64,000 bases of DNA from Rhynchopus sp. YZ270_cl-10. Lineage: Eukaryota > Euglenozoa > Diplonemea > Diplonemida > Diplonemidae. A model generated the notes under the pieces. That model saw only the letters and a program-made list of their open reading frames with translations. It ran no database searches and was not told the origin of the DNA. Positions 9,983 through 21,600 of the stretch are shown here, piece by piece; positions within the stretch are counted from its first letter, which is position 1; each line of letters opens with the position of its first letter. Location of the stretch: contig OZ037879.1 in NCBI GenBank assembly GCA_964035575.1, forward strand, positions 992,001 through 1,056,000, given 5' to 3'. The translations under genes were made by a program, and so were the position numbers.

Positions 9983-10678
9983 ATGCGAAAAGTTCGACTC
10001 AAAAAGGCACCTCCGCGTGAACCCTCTTCTTCTTCTTCCTCTTCATCCTCTTCATCCTCCTCTTCTTCTCCTACCCAACCACTTTCTGAGCTTCCTCGTA
10101 TACGAAGCGTTGCAGTAGGAAAGCTAGAAGAAGCTTTGAATGGATCCGACATTCCTCCGATAGTGGGACGGGAATTGGAGGATGCGTTATTTGTATCTGT
10201 GGAGGGTGGGTTGGGGCCTGCGTACCGGAGGGGGTTGGGAACACTGTGCAGCAGACTTGGCGCGAGGGAGGGGTTGTATGCACTGTATGCCGCAAATGAA
10301 ACAGAATTCGCGGGACGTTGTGTATCAGAACCCAGCTTTCTCGCTTCTGAGGAAGAGATGCGGAAAAATAAGTTTCTGAAGGAGGATATATTCCGAGAAG
10401 TGACCGGGACCCAAATAGGTGGGCTCTCGTCAGCCGGGGGGCTTTGCCCGCGGTGCAATAAGCAGGTGTTCGCAGAGTGGGGGTCGGCAGAGTCGGTGTG
10501 GACAGCGCGTGAGGATAATTCATGTTCGTGTGATAAAACCGTTGTGCGTGAAGAAGGGGGGATAGAGGAGGGAGGCGAACGGGGTGAAGCGGGTGCACGT
10601 CCACAGAAAAGGCGTCGGGTGGAGGATCAGAAGGTGGGTGGGAAAGTCACTGTGATTGCCCGGACGTCCCTATTCTAG
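9983..10678 (+). CDS. TFIIS-like transcription elongation factor, divergent
   Basis: 231 residues. ATG at 9983 follows a long A-run and an AG|AA acceptor at 9941-9942. After a poly-Ser tract (residues 15-29) residues about 38-135 resemble TFIIS central domain II: a helical region with RELEDALF, then SEPSFLASEEEMRKNKFLKE, close to the family's LARMTAEEMASDELKE segment. Residues 152-183 form a reduced zinc ribbon: CPRC is present, but the second metal pair is CSC rather than CxxC, and the acidic D-E pair of the catalytic hairpin (RSADE in TFIIS) is replaced by EDNS. The N-terminal LW domain I is absent. The C-terminus carries a KRRR nuclear-localisation-type stretch. It probably binds RNA polymerase but may not stimulate transcript cleavage. 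Confidence 0.6.
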   Translation: MRKVRLKKAPPREPSSSSSSSSSSSSSSSPTQPLSELPRIRSVAVGKLEEALNGSDIPPIVGRELEDALFVSVEGGLGPAYRRGLGTLCSRLGAREGLYALYAANETEFAGRCVSEPSFLASEEEMRKNKFLKEDIFREVTGTQIGGLSSAGGLCPRCNKQVFAEWGSAESVWTAREDNSCSCDKTVVREEGGIEEGGERGEAGARPQKRRRVEDQKVGGKVTVIARTSLF

Positions 10679-11864
10679 GGTGGGAGGTGGGGTGGGGTGG
10701 GGGTATGGGATTTTCTTTCCAGTGCTCTGCGTCCGCTGGTTGTACGGTGAGGCGTTTGCACTTTCAACTTATCTTTCTTTTGTGTCTGTACGACCTTCCC
10801 CGGAAACCATGCGTGGCAATGAAGTGTTTTCTGAGGGGGTTCGATAGCAGAAAGGGGTGTCTGCATTCGATGTACGGTGGGGTTTTTGCACATCTAACTT
10901 CTTCTAACGTAGGGGTGGGTGGTGTGTTGATGCCCTGTTTCGTAATGTTTTTTCATGGTTTTTGAAAACACAAAACGACGCAGTGTCGTGAGTTTTAGTC
11001 TTTGCCTTTGCCGTTCATTTTATTTTTTTTTGTTTGCAGTGTCCACGTCCGTAGAGGCGTTTGCACTGTCAACTTGAGTTTATCATTTTTATGTTGTTGA
11101 TCGCAAGGGTATTTGTGCTTTCATCCGGATGGTTGACATAGTATGTAGGTCATTCGGAGGTGCCCTTGCAGCAACAAACTACAATCTTTCTGTTTTCATT
11201 GCGGATTTCCTTTATTCTCTTTTTTGGAAAAAGAAATTTTCACATGAACCAAACCCCTCCATTCCCACTCTTCTTTATATCAACTGCGCTGCTGTGGCTT
11301 TGGGCAGAAGGAAGAGACGTCGCCGTTGCTTGAGAGCTCAGGGGGGTCGTATGGGATGGGGCGGGCTGGGTAGATGATGTGATGTGGTGGATGCCTTGTG
11401 AGGGTAATTTCTTGAGCAGAACATAGCCCTTTGGTGTAATGTGGCATGGTGATATGCTTCTTGCTTGGGTGTTTGAGGAAAAGTTGTGCGTGTGTGGGTC
11501 ATCTGTTATCAACCGAGTTGCGTATATACACGGGAGAGCGTCGACACACTCCCAGACGCCCTCCCGCAGGGAGAGCAATTCTCAACCAGTATTTTCGTCC
11601 ACTGTTGACGCTCTCTCCGCTCAAACTGGCCACCGTGTATTGTCGTATTATTTGCTTTGGAAGATGGTTCGTTCTCTTCAATTTCGCGCTCTTTTTTTTA
11701 AAAGGCGCTCAATGCAAATCTTCACAGAAATTCAATCGCGCATTAAGCCTTTTGCCAGACGTGCTGCCATCCCCCCCATTACCCTTCCCAAAACTTTAAA
11801 TCCCAACAGCCTTTTCTCTTTGCCTTTTACACCTTCTTCTTCCTTTTTTCCCTCTTTTTTTGTA
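10679..11864. other. Intergenic with three HP6 copies and an HP7 copy
   Basis: HP6 copies at 10720-10780, 10823-10905 and 11037-11085 (motif: tgcgtcc, cggtgaggcg, TTTGCACTTTCAACTT, T-run) and HP7 at 11112-11200 (TTTCATCCGGATGG, TGACAT). The Xsc mRNA acceptor AG|AA is at 11726-11727. Confidence 0.6.
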
Positions 11865-13709
11865 ATGATGAGAAACGCTGTCGCACGCCACATCGGGCGT
11901 TCTGTCCGCTATGCTTCCAACGAGCCTGTCATGATGAGCAACTCCGAGGCTTTTGTCGAGACACTTGTCTCCCGCGGGGTGAAGGACGTCTTCGGCATTG
12001 TAGGATCTGCCTTTATGGACCCCTTGGATTTGTTCCCTGCTGCGGGCATTCGCTTCATTTCTACGCAACATGAACAGGGCGCAGGACACATGGCCGATGG
12101 GTATGCGCGGGTCTCCGGGAACCACGGTGTGTGCATTGGACAGAACGGGCCTGGCATCACCAACTTCGTCACCGCCATGGGAGCAGCGTACTACACTGGC
12201 AGCCCCGTGGTCTGCATCACACCAGAAGGCGGGACCAACACGAAGGGTCTTGGGGGCTTTCAGGAGGTCGAACAGCTTCCGATCTTCTCTGCTGTGACCA
12301 AGGAGCAGGTTCATGTTGTGCACCCGGGGCGTATGGCAGAGTTCACGGGGTTAGCCTTTGATGCTGCGATCCGTGAGGGTGGTCCCGTCCAGCTTAACAT
12401 TCCGCGCGATTATTACTATGGGGAGAACAATGTGGTCATCCCGAAGGTAAACGTGCCAGACCCTGTTGCAGGAAGCGTTGCAGCGATTGAACGTGTCGCG
12501 GATCTGCTGGAAAATGCACGCAACCCAGTGATGCTGGTCGGTGGCGGTGTCGTCTACTCCCCTACAGGGTTCAAAGCTGCGCACAGCCTGGCAGAAGCAC
12601 TTCAGGTTCCCGTCGCGACAACGTACCTCCACAACGATGCCTTCGACAGTGGAAGCGATCTGTGGTGTGGACCTCTTGGGTATTGTGGTCACAAAACCGC
12701 AATGAATGTCGTGCACGAAGCAGACCTGGTGCTCGCAGTGGGAACCCGCCTTGGTCCGTTTGGGACAAACCCGCAGTATGGTTTCAACTATTGGCCGGAA
12801 AAGGCGAAGGTGGTGCAGGTGGATCACGACCCGAAGAAGGTTGGCCGCGTCAAGGAGGTGGATGTGGGTGTTGTAGGTGACGCTGGTCTGTTCTGCACTG
12901 CGCTGCAGGCTGCGTTGAAGGGGAGGAAGCTTGCGAGCGCGAAGAACGCAGCCTCCCGTCTGAAGACAATGCGTGCACACCGTGACACCTGGGAGGCAGA
13001 GCTGACAGCAATGGGCGAAGCGAACGCTGACGCAGCAGCAGCATCAGGCCGCCTGGTGCCCCGCAAGGTACTGCGGGAGTTGGAGAAAGCAATGCCGAAG
13101 GATGCCATCGTCGCCACCGACATCGGAAACACCTGTTCCGTATCGAATGGCTACCTCCGCTTCCGCAAGCCGCGTAGCTACCTCGCTGCGCTGACCTTTG
13201 GAAACTGTGGATACGCATTTCCAGCAGTCATTGGCGCGAAGGTTGCGTACCCAAAACGCCCCGCAGTGGCGTACGTTGGAGATGGCGCCTTTGGGATGAG
13301 CCTGAACGAGCTTTTAACCTGCATCCGCGAGAACATCCCTGTCACCGTAGTGACCTTCAACAACCAGCAGTGGGGTGCGGAGAAGAAGAACCAAATTCTC
13401 TGGTTCGGCGACAGATACGTCGGTACACAGCTTGAGAACCCCGAAGGCGGGTTTGCCGGAATTGCAGAGGCCATGGGCTGCCGTGGTGTGACCGTGAAGA
13501 ATCTCGATGAAGTCGGCCCAGCACTGAAAGAGGCAGTCAAGGCGCAGAGGGACGGTGTCACGACAGTCATCGATGTGCACACCACCCGCGAGCTTGGTGA
13601 CCCATTCCGCCGTGATGCAATGAAGCTTCCCCAGCGCCTGCTCAAGAAGTACAAAAAGTTCAGTGAGGAAGCTGAGTCTGCAACAGGACAGGCTGTGGAC
13701 CTTAAGTGA
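11865..13709 (+). CDS. xsc: Sulfoacetaldehyde acetyltransferase, mitochondrial
   Basis: 614 residues. This thiamine-diphosphate enzyme converts sulfoacetaldehyde and phosphate to acetyl phosphate and sulfite, the last step of taurine and related C2-sulfonate breakdown. The match runs end to end with bacterial Xsc: QNGPGITNFVTA, GGFQEVEQ, INIPRD, HNDAF, GPLGY, QWGAEK and ELGEPFRRDAMK-like (ELGDPFRRDAMK) near the C-terminus. Glu70 (QHEQG) is the cofactor-activating Glu; the ThDP/Mg motif is GDG at 472-474 with NN at about 499. Residues 1-20 (MMRNAVARHIGRSVRYAS) are Arg-rich, lack acids and look like a mitochondrial presequence absent from bacterial homologues. The frame is open further upstream, but the ATG at 11865 (or 11868) restores exactly presequence plus enzyme. 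Bacterial origin by transfer is inferred. Confidence 0.92.
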   Translation: MMRNAVARHIGRSVRYASNEPVMMSNSEAFVETLVSRGVKDVFGIVGSAFMDPLDLFPAAGIRFISTQHEQGAGHMADGYARVSGNHGVCIGQNGPGITNFVTAMGAAYYTGSPVVCITPEGGTNTKGLGGFQEVEQLPIFSAVTKEQVHVVHPGRMAEFTGLAFDAAIREGGPVQLNIPRDYYYGENNVVIPKVNVPDPVAGSVAAIERVADLLENARNPVMLVGGGVVYSPTGFKAAHSLAEALQVPVATTYLHNDAFDSGSDLWCGPLGYCGHKTAMNVVHEADLVLAVGTRLGPFGTNPQYGFNYWPEKAKVVQVDHDPKKVGRVKEVDVGVVGDAGLFCTALQAALKGRKLASAKNAASRLKTMRAHRDTWEAELTAMGEANADAAAASGRLVPRKVLRELEKAMPKDAIVATDIGNTCSVSNGYLRFRKPRSYLAALTFGNCGYAFPAVIGAKVAYPKRPAVAYVGDGAFGMSLNELLTCIRENIPVTVVTFNNQQWGAEKKNQILWFGDRYVGTQLENPEGGFAGIAEAMGCRGVTVKNLDEVGPALKEAVKAQRDGVTTVIDVHTTRELGDPFRRDAMKLPQRLLKKYKKFSEEAESATGQAVDLK

Positions 13710-16174
13710 AAGCAAATTAGAGAACAAATTAAATTGTCAGGCGATTTGTAGAGACAAAAAAAAATTGATGTAAGATTATTTTTTATTGATGCGATTGTCA
13801 GAACAAAAGAAGAAAACAAAAAAAGCAAAAAAATTAAATGAGAGGAAATCAAGATGAGGGAGAATATACCCAGGATGTGGTCTTTTTGTTTTCTTGTCGG
13901 AGTTGCCTGCATTAATAACTTCACTTTGTTTTTTTTTTTGAATATGGTAAGGTAACTAAGCACGAGAGGCTCAGGGTCATCTTATAAACTTTTTTTTACC
14001 ACTTAACGTTGCCTCCTTCTTTGTTCTTATTTTATTTTTTTTATTGTTTTGTTTTTTTTATATTACACTTGCCTTGGCTAAGGGGAAGCCTTATTATAGA
14101 GCGATTTAAAGCACGTTTTCAGGATTTGTCCCCCTAGCCTTTCCCCTTTTCATTCCCAAACTATTTTTCTTGCCAAAAAAAAACAAAAAATCTTTACAAT
14201 GGACAAAAGGGGAAACACCATTTTTCACCGACACTGCGCGGTTGGAAAAAGGTAACCCCTCCTTCTGCCCATTTTTTTTTGACACCTTTCCAACCCAGCT
14301 TTGCCTTGATGGGTCTATCTTTTCAAGTTATTTCTTTTGCAAAATTTTCTTTTTATTTTTCGAAAATAATACAAAACAAGAGGGGTTTATGTGTCGTGCA
14401 ATACCCGTTGTAGGGCGCATACACATTAAAAAAAAGCCAAACAAAAAAAAAGACAAAAAACAAACAAATAGTGGAACTCATCCTCGCGGGTGTCTACACT
14501 AATACAAACTTAATTTTCAAAAAAAAAAATATAGTATAGTGGAGCACACTCTAGGGTGGCTACACTAATACAACGAAGTTTTCAAAAAAACAAAAACCGA
14601 AAAAAAACAACCAAAAACAAAAAAAGCAGAACAGTGCAGCGCATCCCCCGGGGTGTCTACATGGATCAAACAAAATGAAAATCCAAACGAACCGTTTTTA
14701 TTGTGCTATAAATACCCGCCGTTCTTTTTTTTTTTTTTTGATGTGTGTGTGTGAGGCACTTACATCACCTTTTATTTTTATTTTATTTTTGTTTTTGTTT
14801 GATTTTGTTCTTCAAAGGTGACTAAGCACAACAAGACTTTGGTTCATCATTTTAACTTTTCTTTTTTTTCTTTTTCCCTATTTTGACGGTGGAGCGCCTC
14901 GTCGATATTTCCCTCTCCCCCCTCTTTCACGACATACTAGTCACCCCTCCCCTGTTTCTCGCCTCTTCGCACGAATTAAAAAAGACATCCAAAATGGAGT
15001 CAAAGAGATTCTAATTGTCTTCTCTTTACCATATTCTTTAGGGACGTTCTGTAAGCATTACTTTACTACACTTTTTTTTTCTCAAAAAAAAAAATGTGGT
15101 ATTGTTGTACAGAAGCGTCAAAAAAGGGAAGAAAAAAATTCTGGGGCGAGAAAATTTAAAAATAAAGAAGGGAAATAAAACAACGTTCGTTGCGGATATG
15201 TTTTGTTTGCTTGATTTTTCACCCATCTCTTCCCCCCCACCCTTTGTTACGGTACGCGCACCTTTCGTTTTGAGAAAGTCTCAAGAGCTGACTCTCCCCG
15301 AACCATTGCGAGTTGTGCCCACTCTTCTTAACTTGCTTTTCCTTCCTCTCCAAGGTGACTAAGCGTGGTAGGCTTAGGATCATCTTTTACTCCCACCCCT
15401 TTTCTTTCAAGTTTTCTTCTTATTTTTTCCGCTTCCAAGTGTTGTGTGTGTTTTTAAAGATGAGTATTCACATCGGGGTTTAGTCATCGCCCAATTTTTT
15501 TTTGACTGCATGGTTGGGGTCCACCCCGGTACAGCCGGTCATACCAAAGGCTTTGTATTTCAAGTCAACCTTTTTTTTTTTCCACGGAGTGTCAGTGCCT
15601 GCGTCCCTGAGGCGTTTGCACTATCAACTTCACTTTTTTTTTCGTTTGTTTTTCAATAGAACCGATCGAAATTTCTTAAGAACTTAAGAAACTCTGATTT
15701 CCTGACTTTACACATTTCTATCAGACAAACAAAAAATAAAAAAAATCCCCCCTCTTGTTTTTCTTCCCCTTCAAAAAGCAAAATGTGGAAAAATGCATTT
15801 AAAAAAAAGTGGCAAACAAGCAGAAAACACTTTTCAGGGGATAAAATGTTGAACGTCCCCCCCAAAAAAAAACACACAAAAAACACACAAAAAAAAGTTC
15901 TAACCACCCTTTTCCCTTACAACGACACTACGGGCTAAAGCAGGAGAGGCTTGGGATTTATCACCAAAGTTTCCTTTGCGCTTTCATCCGGATGGCTGAC
16001 ATCGTACATGCACCAGTCGGACGTTCCTGCATCAACAACCTACCCATTTTTCATTATAGTATACAGGCGTACACCCCTCCCCCCTTCCCCTTCCCTTTCC
16101 CCTCTTTACCTTGGTGCACAGCACGCCAAGATACACGCCTTTACACCCTTACACACCCTTCTGACAGAGGGAAG
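13710..16174. other. Intergenic, dense hairpin-repeat cluster
   Basis: HP2 copies at 13949, 14814, 15352 and 15931; three HP1 copies in a row at 14469-14530, 14536-14590 and 14632-14675; HP3 at 15508; HP6 at 15589; HP7 at 15971-16055. The rest is T- or A-rich. No coding frame with credible composition. Confidence 0.65.
14469..14675 (+). repeat. Cluster of three HP1 (subtype D) hairpins
   Basis: Inner stems differ but stay paired: CATCC/GGGTG in the first, CACTC/GGGTG in the second, CATCCCC/GGGGTG in the third, each within AGTGxAx...CTACACT/CTACATG outer arms. The tail is AATACAAC and TTTTCAAAA. Further subtype-D copies: 18291-18346, 30335-30400, 45141-45200 and 46381-46450. Confidence 0.75.
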
Positions 16175-18033
16175 ATGCACGTTGGGGGTGTGCACGAAGT
16201 GACGACACCTCCACCAGTACCTGCGCAACCACCTGCCCCGTGGGGGTATAACGGTGGGCATGGCGACACCACACCCGTGCAGGTGCATGGTCATGGGCAG
16301 GGGCAGGGGCAAGGCAGCATACCGCAGCCCTGCCTGCACGGGCAAGATGAGACACTCACAGTAGAACGTCTTCTCCTACCACGGCGGATCGAGCTGCCTG
16401 AAGAATGGAGAGAGAGGGTATGGCAGCGCTGTTGGTGCTTATTGTGGGTCAGGTCGGGGGAATGCCTGATCATTTAACATCACCCCTTTTCCCTCTAACA
16501 ATCCTGTCTGCAATGTGTTATGGGGCATGGAATGCCTCGAAAATGGATATGGACAACGGGCTTTGTATTTTAAATCAATTTTTTTTTTTTTTGAGATTCG
16601 TGATTTGTGTTTTTGAATGCCCTTCGATAGCAACGCACCCTATACTCCACTCACTCCCCACAGCTGGGCCATAGACTGCATGAGGCAGAAGAAACGACTG
16701 TAAGCATGGTGGCCCCTGCGAACCGTGTAAAGGCACGCTGTCTCTTTGGTAAGGTCAAGCAGGACGTCATGCAGCTGATGCAGCAGCTCCACGACCTTGT
16801 CAATAGCTTTGTCGACTCTTCGCAGGATGTTCTTGATGGTACGGTGTCCCTCCCTAATATATCTACTTATATGGTTTCTGCTGGGGCTCACCCAATTTTT
16901 TTTATAGCCCAGCTGCACATCAGTCACAATGTGTGGTCTTTTTACATCTTCCAACTTTTCAGAGACTTCATGATAGTGTTCTACTCTTTTTCGTGAAAAA
17001 GCGGCTTGAGGTCTAAAGGGTTAATCTCACAGTCCCAACACCTTCCCCAACAGACGCGGTGACCAAGTATGAAACTGAGGCTGAGATCAATCGGCGAAGT
17101 CTTCAGCATATGCAGGAAAAGGTCTCTCAACTGGAGGAGCTTGTAGCACAACAGCGCCACGACGTGGAGTCTGCCGTCCTGCAAGCACGCGCTGCCGAGG
17201 GTGCGAAGGAGGACGCCATCTCTGCCAAGAACGACGCCCTCAAATCAATGTCACAACTCTCCGCTAAGGCAGAACGCCAACAACCACCCCCCAATGAAAC
17301 CCTCAGTAGACGATCCTCCAACCCCTCACGCACCCGAACCTCCTCCACCGGCAGCACCGGAAGCCGCAGAAAGTCCTCCATCGACCCTCTCGTCGCCGCA
17401 CACCACCCGGCAGTCAAAACAAACGAACACCACAAACGGGATCAGAGCGGGTCCTCTCCTCAGTCTGTTTTTGACAGATTGACTGCGGTGAAGGCAAAAC
17501 CGGTTCGTTCTGTTGCTAAGCCCCCAAAGGCAAAACCCCATCCTAGACGCCATTCCGCTCCGGTTGGGAGTGGGGGTAATGACATCCACATCCGCCCTGC
17601 CTCTCCTAGGTCTCCAAGCTTCTCCGCAAACGAAGCGCGTGCAGATGGGTGGACCGCAAGAGGTCCAGTCTACCCCGAAGCGTTGCGAGAGGTGACCAGC
17701 ATAGAGCCCCCTACTCCTCCACTCCCTCCACCACCATCACCACCGCCGCCGCCTCCATCGAGCTTCATGAGGGATGTGGTGCCGGTTCGTGAAGTGCATC
17801 CGTATGCAGAAGTGGGCTATGAAGGGGTAGGGTACGTCGCCCCTTCCGCAGGGGATCTCTCGTATGGTGTGTCCACGGAGTCGAACTACAGTGAGAATAA
17901 TGGAGGGGAGTTGCAGGGTGCGGGTGTGGGTATAGGCAATACAACACCTGCAATAAGGTCGCTGTCGTCGGATCGGGGAAGGGTGTATCAACATATGTTA
18001 GAACGGATTCGCTCGATGTATCGGCAAGGGTGA
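16175..18033 (+). CDS. Coiled-coil protein, three exons
   Basis: Exons 16175-16417, 16664-16838 and 17054-18033 join in phase (0, then 1) to give 465 residues. Introns use GTATGG and GTACGG donors with CCACAG and CAACAG acceptors. An AG acceptor at 16166-16167 lies 7 nt before the ATG; the open frame further upstream is contributed by an HP7 repeat and was excluded. Residues 1-80 are Pro/Gly/Gln-rich (HGHGQGQGQG). Exons 2 and 3 form a coiled coil (about residues 95-220, with HMQEKVSQLEELVAQQ). The remainder is disordered, Ser/Arg-rich with basic KPHPRRHS-type segments and a poly-Pro run. The C-terminus has a short amphipathic helix (YQHMLERIRSMYRQG). No family recognised; a cytoskeletal or scaffold role is plausible only by composition. 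Confidence 0.75.
16985..17024. mobile_element. Solo piggyBac-like terminal repeat inside an intron
   Basis: The stretch ending GGTCTAAAGGG followed by TTAA (17021-17024) matches the right end of the 1.4 kb element at 57045-58412, including the preceding AAAAGCGGCTTG versus AAAACGGCTTG. No matching left end is found nearby. It lies within the 215-bp second intron of the coiled-coil gene. Confidence 0.6.
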
Positions 18034-18624
18034 AAACAAATGAGGGGTTGAATGAAGTAGAGGCAAGTGTACCATTTTTCTCTCTTACGGTGCGGAACAC
18101 CCACCCAGCCTTTGCATGAGCTCGACTGAGATGCGTTTTTAGCTCGTTTCAACTACATTTTTTGTTGTTTTTTTGTTACCTTCGGGGTGAGGTGATTCGT
18201 TGAAAGTGTACGAAATATAGTTGCATTTATATAGAAGGGGTGAAACCATACCCCCAAAAAAAGGGAAAATGCAAATAGATCCAAAAAATTATAGTGGAGT
18301 TCATCCTCGGGTGTCTAACACTAACACAACCAAGTTTTCAAAAAACAAAACAAAAATCAATAGAACGAGGGGGAATGCTCATCCCATTTGGTACAGAAGA
18401 GATCTTTTAAGAACGCAAAACCCATAGAAATATATTTTCTTGAAGATCTTTTTTCTGTGCCATACTTTAGACCCTTTTTTCCTTCTCCCAGTTAGACTTG
18501 GATAGATAAAAAAAGGCGGATTTTTTTCCCTCTCTTCTCTATCCATCCTCCTCCTCCTTCTCCTCCTCTTCCTCTAATCCCCCAAAAACAGAAATTTTTG
18601 ATTTTAAAAAAATGTTCTAAAAAA
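18034..18624. other. Intergenic
   Basis: One HP1 copy (18291-18346). A pure pyrimidine tract (about 18545-18580) followed by CAG at 18589-18591 provides a strong acceptor 33 nt before the next ATG. Confidence 0.65.
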
Positions 18625-21600
18625 ATGCACCACCCTCCGTTGCCTTCTATCGAACCGGGGGATGTGGGGTCTTCTGAGAAGTATCGCGTAAAGGAGGGTT
18701 CGGTCTCGAATCAGAAGAAGACTATACGAGCACAGTCCGCCACGTGCCCTACAGTACGGCAACGGAATGTGAAGTCTGCGTCGTGCACCTCGTATGCAGC
18801 GATACGCAGGACACAAGCTAGTACACATGCTAATCTGGCGCTCACGATGCCACCACGAATGACGGGAGTACCCCTTAAGCTTTCTTGTAGTCGCGAAACT
18901 GCGGTAAATAGTATTGCTCTTAAAACGCTACTTAGCGCGAAGGTTGGGAATACCAGCCATCAAAGCTTCTGTGGTGGTACACTAACTGATGCCGATGTGC
19001 GTCAGGTGGGGCTATTGAAGTACATCAAAGAGATCACCACGCATGTTGACAACCAGCACCTCGATCTGTCACATTGTTCGTTAAGCGGAACAGATTTTAT
19101 CTTTTTAAAGGCTGTGCTTCAGGCGCATCCTAACGTGACTGCGGTCAATATGAGTGGCGCTGTGGTGACTCAAATGGCGGCAAGGAATTTGTTAGAAGCT
19201 GTTTGTACAAATCCGCAACTGTTTTCGATTGATTTTGAGGGTGCGACGATTGGGGAGGAGAGGGGGGAGATTGAGAGGCAGTTGCAGATTAATCGACGAC
19301 GCGCGGAGTCGAGGGGGAGCAAAAAAGAGCGAAAAGCTGAAGAACGGAAGCTGCGAACTCGGGATAGGATAGCAACGAAGGCTGTGGAGAGAATACACCG
19401 CCAGCTCCGTGAAGGGCGCGCAGCGATCCGAGCAAGCGAACACCAAAACAGAGAACAATGCATCTCCCTCTTTGCCTCCTCCGCAGCCCGCATCCTCCGC
19501 AACAGCGCACGCATCACAAAAAAGCTGCGCTACCAAGACTCCCTCCACCAAATGCACCAAGAGGAAGCCGCCGAACGCATCACCCTCCGCAACGAAGAAG
19601 AAGCAGAATGCCGCCTTGTCGCAGAAATCCAAGAATACGCGGTACGTCGCGTCAAACAGGGCGAAGTGGTGGCAGAAGTCTCCGTATTGAAACGAATGGA
19701 GCTCATCAGTTGGAGCGTCGCCCGCAGAGGGGAGAAGCACCGCAAGCAAAACGAACACCTTGCGCGTGAATGCATCGAAGACGATGCCATCTCCAAAAAG
19801 TTTAAAATATCTGACGACGACTATCCATTGGTAATGAAGCAGATCACCGTCTTGGAGGTTCAAGAACGTCACGCAGCGCAAGAAAGACAAACCGAACGGC
19901 AAGACCGTGAGGCTCGAGAAGCCTGGCTCAAAGAGAGGGAAGCAAAAGAGGCGATCGAACGCGAGGTTTGGACCAAGAAGCAACAGGAGTTGGAAAAGGA
20001 CATCCGCATCGCTCAGCAAGAGAAGCAAAGGGAGGCTATCGTCAAAGACGAGGCAAGGTTGCGACAGCAATACTTAGCCGACCAAGACGTCTACCGCGAG
20101 ATTCTCATTGTCATGCAACAAGAGGACTGCCGTGTCACCCGCGCTATCATTCTCCTCACCAAGCTAGAACAAGGTCGTTCCCAGCACCTTGATTTGCCCC
20201 CTACAGTGGAATTTGTGTTCGAACCATGCGTCAATAAACCGCGTACAGCGTACATTGGAGATTGCCTGCCAATTCAGTGTGTTTCGTGTCCAACGTTGGA
20301 GGTGAGTTTGCCGGATGACTTTGTAACAAAACTGGATACTCTTGATCGGCAAATCCAATTAGCCCTCAAATCCCTCAATGAAGCGTACGAAAATGCGAAC
20401 AAAGAGCTTGCAAAACTCCGAAATAAAAACGAGGCGATTCTTGGTGTGCTGCTGGGAAGGTTTCTTGCAATGGGTGCAGCTGGGTCGATTGGGTCGCTTC
20501 TTGCGGTTATCCCTGCGTCGCCACGGACACCGTTTAGGCCGCATACCCATTTTTTGTCTTTTGCACCACCCTTGGTGGCGGCAGTGACAGCAGCTTTGAT
20601 CGCAGTGTGCAGAGCGTACACTCCTGTTAAACGGAAGAACAAATTGAAGGATACGGTGCGGCAGTCGCGACTCAATAGAGGTAGCCGCTCTACACTGAAT
20701 GTCTATCCAGAGAATGTGACGCACCGTGAGGTTCCACCGGAGTTGGTTGCGACCGAAAAGCTGGTCATCCGCGGTGGGGAGATGCGTGTCTCGGTGACTG
20801 GGGGTGCAGTACCATCCGAGCTGTTCTCTTGCATCGCTGATTGGTCGATGCAGGAAAGCCGCCAATCACGGAGGGCATCACATCAAAATTTATTGAGTGA
20901 AGACAGCGCTATCATGATAAGTGACGGCGGTATGTCGCCGTTTCAGACCCCGGTCCCTTCCCCACGCAACCGTGGAATGTCATTAAGCAATGCAGGGAGG
21001 CAGAGAAAAATGTCGATGACAGCAGGCACTGCGAGGCGACGTTCCTCTGTACGGAGACACAGTCAAACGAAGGCCGTAGCTACACCCCCGCCGCAGCCAG
21101 CTCCACAGCAAGCCCCCATAGTAGGAAACCACATCACAGTGCCATTCCCAAGCACCTCAATATCCGCTGACACTGCTGCCTTGAACGGAACCTGCATCAG
21201 TCTCTCACTTCCCCCTGGTTCGGATGAACAGCAACCACCACCCCAGGTTTTGACAACAGAAGCAATCGGTACATTAATCACCAACGTGCGTTATCGATTT
21301 GAGGATAGAGAGAAAGAGAAGGATAAATCTGCAGAAGATGCTTTGGTTATTCCGACACAAAGGGATTTGAGTTTTTGCGTAGTACTCAACTTTTCTGGGT
21401 CTGAACTAAACGAAACACTCTGTGTCACCCGCACTGCCGGCGCTGCCGTTATCATTGTCAACCCCCTCATTTCCCTCGGCGGAGAACAGCAAATTGAATA
21501 CACCGAGGATACACCTGCAGACGCCTGCCGCATTTTAAACGTGCACCTCTCCGACCCTATTGCACCCCTCTTCACCGATCAGGGCTACCAAATCACAGCC

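Noticed and set aside
11439-11864. Extended N-terminus of the Xsc frame
   Set aside because: The extra 142 codons are not homologous to any Xsc, contain pyrimidine-tract codons, and lie across a plausible acceptor at 11726; the ATG at 11865 gives a good presequence.
15992-16174. Upstream extension of the coiled-coil protein
   Set aside because: It starts inside an HP7 repeat and crosses an AG acceptor 7 nt before the chosen ATG.
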